Origin: G963663365 sp963663365
GTDB lineage: Bacteria; Hinthialibacterota; Hinthialibacteria; Hinthialibacterales; G963663365
Direction: 5' to 3'
DNA length: 64,000 bases
Assembly (NCBI GenBank): GCA_963663365.2
Contig: CAXXIH010000001.1
Span: 1,364,001-1,428,000 of the forward strand
The translations under genes were made by a program, and so were the position numbers. The notes under the pieces are model-generated. The model made no database searches, was not told where the DNA came from, and saw only the letters and a list, made by a program, of their open reading frames with translations. This document shows, piece after piece, positions 8,474 to 15,588 of the stretch; the first letter of the stretch is position 1; every line of letters begins with the position of its first letter.

Positions 8474-9430
8474 GTGAATGCATCGAACACCAACGCAATG
8501 AATTTCCCCCGTCCGGCAATTACCGATCTCGATATTCCCGGCGAAGGTTCTGCAGATGCAGGTTGGTCCGTGCGCCGGGGCAAGGTCCGTAATGTATACG
8601 ATCTCGGAGATCAGCTTCTGCTTGTGGCGACTGACCGAATCAGTGCATTCGATGTCGTGCTCAATCCGGGGATTCCCGACAAAGGCGTAATTCTGTCGCA
8701 AATGAGCCGGTTCTGGTTTGAAAAACTGGAAGCCGCCAAACCGAACCATGTCATCAGTATGAAAGTTGCCGACCTAAAGGAGCCGTTTGCCGGTCTATCC
8801 GAAAGCCTGCGGGGACGTGTGACCCTCTCACAAAAGGCCGATCCACTGCCTGTTGAGTGCGTTGTGCGCGGCTATTTGGCTGGTTCCGGCTGGGTCGATT
8901 ACCAGCAAGGCAAACCCGTTTCCGGCGTGAAATTGCCAGATGGACTTAAAGAGTCCGACCGCCTTCCTGAGCCGATCTTCACACCTTCTACCAAAGCCAC
9001 CTCGGGACATGATCTGCCGGTCAGTTTCGATGAGGTCATCAATACCATCGGTAAAGAGGCCGCCGAAGAAGTGCGCGACCGTTCACTAAGTCTTTATCAG
9101 GAAGCCTGGGAACATGCTCAATCCTGCGGGATCATTTTAGCCGATACAAAATTCGAATTCGGTTGGCATGACGGCAAACTGCTGCTAATCGATGAAATCC
9201 TGACTCCGGATTCATCCCGCTTTTGGCCCGCCGATGAATACGAGCCGGGACGCACTCAGCACGCGTATGACAAACAATTCGTGCGAGATTACCTCAACGG
9301 TCTCGATTGGGACAAAACACCACCGCCCCCCACGCTGCCCGATGAAATCGTGCTCAAAACCCGCGACCGCTACCTTGAAGCGTACCGTCTGCTCGTCGGC
9401 CACGATCTAAATTTCGACGCCTTGGAGTAG
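8474..9430 (+). CDS. purC: Phosphoribosylaminoimidazole-succinocarboxamide synthase
   Basis: The protein is 318 residues, the size of the long (eukaryote-like) SAICAR synthetases. Conserved segments include VRRGKVRNVYDLGDQLLLVATDR-type ATP-grasp opening motifs near residue 30, SAFDVVL, ECVVRGYLAGSGW, and the LIDEILTPDSSRFW motif. It joins aspartate to CAIR with ATP in purine biosynthesis. I keep the GTG start at 8474, which has GGAG about 12 bases upstream; an ATG at 8498 is the alternative. It is not clustered with other pur genes. Assignment is secure. Confidence 0.96.
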   Translation: MNASNTNAMNFPRPAITDLDIPGEGSADAGWSVRRGKVRNVYDLGDQLLLVATDRISAFDVVLNPGIPDKGVILSQMSRFWFEKLEAAKPNHVISMKVADLKEPFAGLSESLRGRVTLSQKADPLPVECVVRGYLAGSGWVDYQQGKPVSGVKLPDGLKESDRLPEPIFTPSTKATSGHDLPVSFDEVINTIGKEAAEEVRDRSLSLYQEAWEHAQSCGIILADTKFEFGWHDGKLLLIDEILTPDSSRFWPADEYEPGRTQHAYDKQFVRDYLNGLDWDKTPPPPTLPDEIVLKTRDRYLEAYRLLVGHDLNFDALE

Positions 9431-9519
9431 CCGGGTATCCGTGCGTGGGAGTCTGTTATAATGGACGAGCAGCACTCCAACGCGAATGTGTTGCATTTTT
9501 CGTATGAATGGAGTTCAGC

Positions 9520-10776
9520 ATGAAAAACTCCACTTTTATTCGACGTCTACACCTGAAGAACGTACTCTCCTTCGGAAGCGAAGGTGTGGATGTCGAACTC
9601 CAACCCCTGAACGTGATTATCGGTCCGAATGGGTCCGGTAAGTCGAATCTTGTTGAAATTCTCAGATTTCTTCGCTACTTGCCATCGGATATTACAGAGC
9701 CAATTCGACGTGGGGGTGGTGTTGAAGATTGGGTTTGGAAGGGTACCAATGCAACAGACTTAGCGGATATTAGCGCTATTATTTACCCTCCCTCTTTTTT
9801 TTATAGTGGAGCCTCCCCTTTGCATTATAATATGGTCTTTAGGAGTTTTTATCATAGATTTATGATAGTCCGAGAAGCAATCGAGGATGTTCTTCAAGAA
9901 GAGCAGCAAGGTGATAACGTCCCCTATTTTTACAGAAGTGGTAATCTTAATTCATATTTAGGCGAAGATATTGGCCCGATGATTCGAGTCAGTCAGACCT
10001 TTGATCGTCCTTCTTTGAGTGCCTCTCTCCCTGAATACAGAGAGATAAAGAAAGATGAGATTAATCTTGAACAGTCTATTTTGTCACAAAGGCGGGATTA
10101 CGAGAACTATTTAGTGTTGAGTTGGCTTGGTATGCAGTTTGGGAGAATCGGAGTCTTTAGTGAACTTTATGTTGGTCAAGATTCGCCTGTAAGAAAACCA
10201 CAGGATCCTTCATTGCCTAACGATGTCCTTCGTGAAGATGTTGCAAATCTTGGAGTGTTATTAAGTGATTTTGAGAGGTCACCAAGAATTAAAGATCGCA
10301 TTTTACATTATTTGAAGGAATTGAATGGTGATATTGTCGATTACAAGGTCCTGATCCAAGCCGGGACGGTCCAACTCCATTTTGTTGAAAAGGGATTGAA
10401 TCAGACAATTTCTGCCAGCCGTGTTTCCTATGGCACACTCCGGTTCTTGTGTCTTTTGGCAATTTTGTGCAATCCCGATCCACCTCCGTTGGTTTGCATT
10501 GAAGAACCTGAAATCGGCTTGCATCCGGATGTCTTTCCTGCCTTGGCCGAGTTGCTTAAAGAAGCCTCTGAAGAGATGCAAATCATTGTTACAACACACG
10601 CCAATGATTTTGTCTCATGTTTTACGGATGCTCCCGAGTCAGTTTTAATCTGTGAAAGAGATAATCAGGGCAGTAGGTTTAGGCGGCTTGAAAAAGAAAA
10701 ATTGGGAAAATGGCTTGATGAATACTCATTGGGCGATTTGCGGCGAATGGGTGAAATCGGAGGGAACCGTTGGTAG
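9520..10776 (+). CDS. AAA/ABC-type ATPase of OLD/RecF-like class (defence-module ATPase)
   Basis: The protein has 418 residues from the ATG at 9520, which has GGAG six bases upstream. It contains Walker A GPNGSGKS near residue 35, a combined signature and Walker B CIEEPEIGLHPD near residue 327 and a His switch TTHAND near 358, the layout of AAA_15/AAA_21 SMC-like ATPases. Unlike full OLD nucleases it has no TOPRIM domain of its own; the downstream gene supplies a TOPRIM-like protein in trans and overlaps it by seven bases. The middle of the gene (about 9770-10290) is more AT-rich than the flanks, which suggests horizontal acquisition. Such ATPase plus nuclease-like pairs are typical of phage-defence systems; that role is inferred. 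Confidence 0.88.
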   Translation: MKNSTFIRRLHLKNVLSFGSEGVDVELQPLNVIIGPNGSGKSNLVEILRFLRYLPSDITEPIRRGGGVEDWVWKGTNATDLADISAIIYPPSFFYSGASPLHYNMVFRSFYHRFMIVREAIEDVLQEEQQGDNVPYFYRSGNLNSYLGEDIGPMIRVSQTFDRPSLSASLPEYREIKKDEINLEQSILSQRRDYENYLVLSWLGMQFGRIGVFSELYVGQDSPVRKPQDPSLPNDVLREDVANLGVLLSDFERSPRIKDRILHYLKELNGDIVDYKVLIQAGTVQLHFVEKGLNQTISASRVSYGTLRFLCLLAILCNPDPPPLVCIEEPEIGLHPDVFPALAELLKEASEEMQIIVTTHANDFVSCFTDAPESVLICERDNQGSRFRRLEKEKLGKWLDEYSLGDLRRMGEIGGNRW

Positions 10777-11393
10777 GTGAAATACGAATTTATGTGGAAG
10801 GCGGCGGTGATAGTAGTCATAGAAAAGCAAAAATACGTATCGGATTCCGGAAGCTTTTCGATTCTCTCGCGCAATTAGCTAGGGCGAAGCGAATTAGATT
10901 CAATGTTGTCGCTTGTGGTGGAAGACAAAGGACTTATGATTCTTTTGTAAGTTCCTGCTCGAATTATCGAGACGCATTCAACATCCTTCTTGTCGACTCC
11001 GAAGGGCCGGTAAGCCGGGAGCCCTGGCAGCATTTGCATGAACAAGATGGTTGGCCGTTAAATCCAGCTGATAATGACCAATGCCATCTTATGGTGGAGA
11101 TGATGGAAGCCTGGTTTATAGCCGACTCCGCTGCTTTATCTGCTTATTTTGGAACCGGTTTTGCCGCGAATGCCTTGCCGCAGCGTCAGAATGTAGAGGA
11201 AATCCCCAAAGCAGAACTTGAGCCTTCTTTAAACCACGCGGCTCGTAATACGCCTAAACAAGGCTACAAAAAAATTCGCGATGGCAGTGCTATTCTGGCA
11301 AGACTCAATAGTACAAGAGTCCGTAAGCGTGCGCGGCATTGCGAGCGGCTTTTTACCACGCTAGAAGGTGTGATTAATGGGGCAGGGCACTGA
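10770..11393 (+). CDS. DUF4276-family protein, TOPRIM-like partner of the upstream ATPase
   Basis: This gene encodes 207 residues starting at TTG 10770, five bases after GGAGGG and overlapping the ATPase stop, so the two are translationally coupled. The N-terminus IRIYVEGGGDS carries the Glu-Gly of a TOPRIM-like motif 1 (Glu 10). A second acidic motif LLVDSEG lies at residues 73-79, and MVEMMEAWFIAD is a DUF4276 landmark. TOPRIM domains use these acidic residues to bind metal for nucleic-acid cleavage. DUF4276 proteins commonly sit beside AAA ATPases. I infer a two-component defence module in which the ATPase senses a trigger and this protein acts as effector. Function has not been shown. Confidence 0.85.
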   Translation: MVGEIRIYVEGGGDSSHRKAKIRIGFRKLFDSLAQLARAKRIRFNVVACGGRQRTYDSFVSSCSNYRDAFNILLVDSEGPVSREPWQHLHEQDGWPLNPADNDQCHLMVEMMEAWFIADSAALSAYFGTGFAANALPQRQNVEEIPKAELEPSLNHAARNTPKQGYKKIRDGSAILARLNSTRVRKRARHCERLFTTLEGVINGAGH

Positions 11394-11454
11394 GGGTAAT
11401 GTATTCTTTAGAGCAAGTTCAAGGTGTGAACTGCCCATCCGTTGGTTATGTGCA

Positions 11455-12531
11455 ATGAAAATTCTAATACCATTCTCCTTTCTTATGGTGCTGTTACTCC
11501 CATGCATCAGCTATGCAGATCCGGTATCGGTATTTGCGAAAGTTGAAACCGATCCGGTGCCGTATGCCGGTGATACGGCGGATGATCCCTGTATTTGGGT
11601 TCATCCCACAGATTCTTCATTAAGTACGATCATCGGCACAAATAAGAATCCCCAAGGCGGATTGCATGTGTATGGACTGGATGGCAAAGAAATCCAGTTT
11701 GTGAAGGCCGGTGCGTTGAATAACGTAGACATCCGTTACGGTGTGATGTTAGGCGGACGGGAGACGGCATTGGTTACGGCCGGAAACCGCTCCAGCAACA
11801 GCATTGCCGTTTATCGTGTGGATCCCGCAACGCGCATGTTGGAAGACGTAGCCGCCCGGACCATTAAAGTGAATGTCTTGGTTTATGGCTCGTGTATGAT
11901 TCGCGATATCAACACGAACAAAGTCTATTTCTTTGTTGTCTCGAAAACGGGTGGTGCGGCCGAGCAGTGGGAACTGTTCGATAACGGCATGGGCAAAATC
12001 GATGCCTGCAAGGTACGTTCATTTGCAGTCGGCTCAGTGTGTGAAGGCTGTGTGGCCGATGATGAAAATGGCGTTCTGTATATTGCTGAAGAGGGTATCG
12101 GTATTTGGAAATACGGTACCGGACCTGAAAGCGGCGGTATGCGCTCCTTGATCGATAAGACCGGCCCTGAGGGGCATTTGACAGCCGATGTTGAAGGGCT
12201 GACCATTTATCGCACTCCTGGCGGGGGAGGGTATTTGATTGCCTCCAGTCAAGGCGATAGCCGTTTTGCCGTTTATGAGCGGCACGGGCAAAACAAATAT
12301 GTGGGATCGTTTCAGATTGTAAATGATGGCGTGGTTGATGAGGTGACAGGTACGGATGGTATCGATGTAACCAATGCCGACCTTGGCCCGCTTTTTCCCA
12401 ATGGTGTTTTTGTGGCGCAGGACGACAAAAACGATACCGGCAATCAGAATTTTAAACTGGTCCCCTGGAATTTAATTGCAAAGGCTTTTCAGCCGGTCTT
12501 ACGTATAAACACGACTTTCGATTTTAAATAA
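11455..12531 (+). CDS. Beta-propeller phytase (3-phytase), secreted
   Basis: The protein has 358 residues from the ATG at 11455, chosen because a clean signal peptide (ILIPFSFLMVLLLPCISYA) follows it; a longer frame from 11377 would place 26 extra residues in front. The mature protein begins with TDPVPYAGDTADDPCIWVHP, typical of Bacillus-type beta-propeller phytases. It contains NVDIRYG, EGCVADDE, LYIAEEGIGIW, DVEGLTIY and GTDGIDV, which supply the calcium and phosphate sites of the six-bladed propeller. The enzyme releases phosphate from inositol phosphates outside the cytoplasm. It converges on a sugar-type ABC transporter, a placement that could reflect inositol use but proves nothing. Confidence 0.9.
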   Translation: MKILIPFSFLMVLLLPCISYADPVSVFAKVETDPVPYAGDTADDPCIWVHPTDSSLSTIIGTNKNPQGGLHVYGLDGKEIQFVKAGALNNVDIRYGVMLGGRETALVTAGNRSSNSIAVYRVDPATRMLEDVAARTIKVNVLVYGSCMIRDINTNKVYFFVVSKTGGAAEQWELFDNGMGKIDACKVRSFAVGSVCEGCVADDENGVLYIAEEGIGIWKYGTGPESGGMRSLIDKTGPEGHLTADVEGLTIYRTPGGGGYLIASSQGDSRFAVYERHGQNKYVGSFQIVNDGVVDEVTGTDGIDVTNADLGPLFPNGVFVAQDDKNDTGNQNFKLVPWNLIAKAFQPVLRINTTFDFK

Positions 12532-12548
12532 AATTATTGAGTGCCAGA

Positions 12549-13487
12549 TCATGAAGCCGGTTCTTTGCGGCGCAAGAATTCATCGGCCATAACCGCGATA
12601 AGGATCACCGCGCCGATGATGGCGTATTCCAAGAAAGTCGAAATGCCGATAAAGGGCATGATGTTATAAAGCAGGCGGATGACACATGCACCGAGCAAAA
12701 TACCGATAATCGTGCCCTCGCCTCCACGTAAACTGCATCCACCCAAAACCGCCGCTGCGATCGCATAGAGTTCATAAGCCGTTCCTGCCGTCGCCGGTTG
12801 TACGGAACTTGTGTAGAGCGTATACAGCATCCCGGCCATGCCCGCTAAAAGTGTCGCAATGGCGTAGGTTAAAATTTGGAATCCATGCACATTGATACCC
12901 GAAAGCCGTGCTGCCTCGGGATTGCGGCCAATGGCGTAAAGATAACGTCCATAACGTGTGGTGTGTAGAAAGATACCGGTTATTAGAGCAACACCGAGTA
13001 CAATCCAGGCCGGTTGCGGAATGGCGAGGAACATTCCGTTGGCCAAGTCGCTGAACTCAACAAATTGTCCGCGCAGTCCCTGGGTCTCATCTTCCGTTAC
13101 GAAACGCGCAATCCCGCGATAGATCAACAGCCCGCATAAGGTGACGACGAAGGGTTGGATTCGCGCTTTGGTGACCAGCAGGCCATGGATAACACCCACT
13201 CCGGCGCTGATAGCCATTACCAGGAATACCGCTACCGGCACAGGCAACTGATGAAGCATCAACAGCCGTACCATGATGACACCCGAAAGCGCAATCCATG
13301 AGCCTGTCGAAAGATCGATGCCTCCGGCGATAATGACCAGTCCCGCCCCAATGGCGAACAGTGCGAGCATGGCAATTTGACGTACGGTATTTTGAAAATT
13401 AACGAGCGAAAGAAAATGCTCGTCCATCATGCTGACGGCAATCACTAAAACACAGATCACCACCGCCATGGCGAGTGCTTTGCGCAT
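12549..13487 (-). CDS. Sugar ABC transporter permease (RbsC family)
   Basis: The protein has 312 residues with eight to ten hydrophobic segments, of the BPD_transp_2 family. The family markers AGGIDLSTGSWIALSGV, the GVIHGLLVTKARIQPFVVTL segment and the conserved LGG.SLRGGEGT loop (here AAVLGGCSLRGGEG) are visible. An AGGAG sits upstream of the start. It is downstream of the binding-protein gene in the same orientation, 54 bases apart, so they form an operon. The ATPase (RbsA) that must energise this permease is not encoded between or beside them. Substrate is probably a pentose, hexose or polyol such as inositol, and cannot be fixed. Confidence 0.92.
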   Translation of the reverse strand: MRKALAMAVVICVLVIAVSMMDEHFLSLVNFQNTVRQIAMLALFAIGAGLVIIAGGIDLSTGSWIALSGVIMVRLLMLHQLPVPVAVFLVMAISAGVGVIHGLLVTKARIQPFVVTLCGLLIYRGIARFVTEDETQGLRGQFVEFSDLANGMFLAIPQPAWIVLGVALITGIFLHTTRYGRYLYAIGRNPEAARLSGINVHGFQILTYAIATLLAGMAGMLYTLYTSSVQPATAGTAYELYAIAAAVLGGCSLRGGEGTIIGILLGACVIRLLYNIMPFIGISTFLEYAIIGAVILIAVMADEFLRRKEPAS

Positions 13488-13541
13488 TAAACGATCTCCT
13501 GAAATCTATAACGGATGTATTCAGGCGCTTCGAAGCGAGAA

Positions 13542-14588
13542 TCACCCATTAAGAAGCTCGGCAAGTTTTGTGCGGAACTCGTCCACATTATCTTTATTAA
13601 CCACCACAACGCCGGTATCCAGATGCTCGCCTTCAGGCAGAGCAGACTGATCGCCGCGAGCCAAACCGGCTAAAATGCGGACGGATTGATAACCAAACTC
13701 AAATGGCTTCTGTACGACGGTGCCATAAATCGCGCCATCGGCGATTCCTTGCAGCGCTTCGTCTTCTTCATCGAAGCAAACGATATTTACATCGCCGCCT
13801 TGCGCCACGGATTTTCCGCTGGCCATGACGGCCGAAAGAATCGAGGGACCGTTGTAACTCCACAATCCAACGTGACATTTCACATCAGGATTGGTCACCA
13901 AAGCGTCTTCGACATTGCTTTTGGAGCGGGCGCGGTCGGTTAGGTCCGTGCGTACATCCACGATTTCGATGTTCGTGCCGGCCAGCACATTTTTAATGCC
14001 CTGATAACGCTCTTGTGCGTTTTGCGCATCGAGTGTGCCCACATAGAGCATGATCTTACCGCCATTGGGCAGGACTTCTTTGATCAAACGTCCCGCTTCT
14101 TCACCGGCCTTAACGTTGTTGGTTCCGACATAACAGAGCCGGTCGCTGTCAGGGGAATCGCTATCGTGGCAAATCAGGTTCACCTGTTTGGCGGCCCGGT
14201 TGAGGACTGCGACTTGGTTGGCCGGATCGACAGGACTAATGGCCACACCGCTCACACCCATCACCAAGAGATTTTCCAGAATGGTTTGCTGATCCGCGGC
14301 GGTTCCATTCGGGGGAATTTTAAATTCGACTTTGCAGTTGAAGTCCTTTTCCGCTTTTTCGCAGCCGCGCTTGGCGATCTGCCAGAAATTGGATGCATTG
14401 TTGGTCACGAAGGCCACCCGCACTTGATCGCTTGATGAGGCGGCCCCACCGGTTGCGCCGACTTCATCGCCATCTTCTGAACCGCCGCCTGAACAACCCG
14501 TGAAAATGCATAGACACAAAGCCGCACTTATGAAGCCGATGGTGAGAACGTTCCGGATTCCATCAAATCGCCAAGTTTTTTTGTTCAT
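13542..14588 (-). CDS. Sugar ABC transporter substrate-binding lipoprotein (RbsB family)
   Basis: The protein has 348 residues with a lipoprotein signal ending LCIFTGCSGGG; the Cys would be lipid-anchored. A Ser/Gly-rich linker leads to a Peripla_BP_4 domain beginning VRVAFVTNNASNFWQIAKRG and containing GVSGVAISPVDPANQ and GGKIMLYVGTLDAQNAQERY, all typical of ribose/galactose-type binding proteins. It is the first gene of an operon with the RbsC-type permease. The 285 bases upstream separate it from a divergent secreted-protein gene and should contain both promoters, though I see no clear boxes. Confidence 0.92.
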   Translation of the reverse strand: MNKKTWRFDGIRNVLTIGFISAALCLCIFTGCSGGGSEDGDEVGATGGAASSSDQVRVAFVTNNASNFWQIAKRGCEKAEKDFNCKVEFKIPPNGTAADQQTILENLLVMGVSGVAISPVDPANQVAVLNRAAKQVNLICHDSDSPDSDRLCYVGTNNVKAGEEAGRLIKEVLPNGGKIMLYVGTLDAQNAQERYQGIKNVLAGTNIEIVDVRTDLTDRARSKSNVEDALVTNPDVKCHVGLWSYNGPSILSAVMASGKSVAQGGDVNIVCFDEEDEALQGIADGAIYGTVVQKPFEFGYQSVRILAGLARGDQSALPEGEHLDTGVVVVNKDNVDEFRTKLAELLNG

Positions 14589-14873
14589 GATTACCTGTTC
14601 CTGTCGGACGATTGTCGCGGTTGGGAATGAATGATTGAGCCATTAGAGCCGCTCAAGACTACGGTTAGCGTACCAGCACGGCTTGGAAGGGGTCAACGCA
14701 GTTTCTTTGCGGACTCCGTCTTCTGTCATAGACAGAGCAATAGGGCAGGCGCAGATGGCAACTGTTAATTGCTCTTGAAAATACCCGGGCAAGGCAGGGG
14801 AACCTGGCACCGCGCCAATTCCGGGTGATATGGTCACGGCAATCATTTCTTAGGTACCGGAGGAACCAGACCT

Positions 14874-15476
14874 ATGAAGAATACACATTGCAGCAATTCC
14901 AGTAATTCAATTTCTCATGCAGGCCGCATATGCGCCTTGGTCCTTATGGCATTTGTCATGACTTTTGGTGTTGGTGTACAGGCCTCAGAAACAGCCGCCG
15001 AGATGCCCACCTATGGCTCAGTCAACGCGGATGCCCCCACTCACACTTCGACCCTGACAACCAATGACGGATCGTCGATCACAGTCGAATACCGCCCATT
15101 GATCTACACCGAGAATGCGCTGAAACGCGTTACGGATGAAGGCTATGCCGCCGGACATCTTTCCAAAATCGCGCGTTTGACCGTCAAGGGCGGTGGCATT
15201 TACACCAACGATTATACGATTTCAGATGGCGTCTATTTTCTGAGCCTTTCCAGCAAAGACGGCAACTGGTTTGTGGATGTTGTCGATACGGACGGGAAAT
15301 CCCAACTTGGCGGCCCGCAGCAGATTGATGCCCCGCAAGTCGGTCCGTCGCCCATTCCCACCGACCGTCTGTGCATGATCCTGCAACCGGCTAAAGAGGC
15401 CGACAAAGGTTTCTTGCGCGTGATTTATGGCCCCCAAGCGCTTTCATTCCAATTCCGGCTTGGCGTCAAGAGCTAA
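14874..15476 (+). CDS. Secreted protein of unknown function, 200 residues
   Basis: A Sec-type signal with hydrophobic core (ICALVLMAFVMTFGVGVQA) and cleavage after VQA precedes a mature domain of about 165 residues with many alternating strands, suggesting a beta-sandwich. Phrases such as GVYFLSLSSKDGNWFVDVVD and GFLRVIYGPQALSFQFRLG recall the DUF2911-type exported proteins, but I cannot confirm membership. A GGAGGA lies about nine bases before the ATG. A strong terminator follows 60 bases downstream, so the gene is probably monocistronic. Confidence 0.75.
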   Translation: MKNTHCSNSSNSISHAGRICALVLMAFVMTFGVGVQASETAAEMPTYGSVNADAPTHTSTLTTNDGSSITVEYRPLIYTENALKRVTDEGYAAGHLSKIARLTVKGGGIYTNDYTISDGVYFLSLSSKDGNWFVDVVDTDGKSQLGGPQQIDAPQVGPSPIPTDRLCMILQPAKEADKGFLRVIYGPQALSFQFRLGVKS

Positions 15477-15536
15477 CCTAACCATTTGTTCTTTTCCTTG
15501 TAGGAAAGAGAACACTTATTTCCAATGATACAAATA

Positions 15537-15575
15537 TCCCCCCGGTGCGAGCGATCCGCCGGGGGGATTCTTTTC
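15537..15575 (+). terminator. Intrinsic terminator of the 200-residue secreted-protein gene
   Basis: Perfect arms TCCCCCCGG (15537-15545) and CCGGGGGGA (15559-15567) enclose a 13-base loop and are followed by TTCTTTTC on the plus strand. Confidence 0.85.
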
Positions 15576-15588
15576 ATTGATTGCGGGA

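Noticed and set aside
14643..14846. Possible 67-codon gene between the binding protein and the secreted protein
   Set aside because: No ribosome-binding site, no family features, and it occupies the shared promoter region of two divergent genes.
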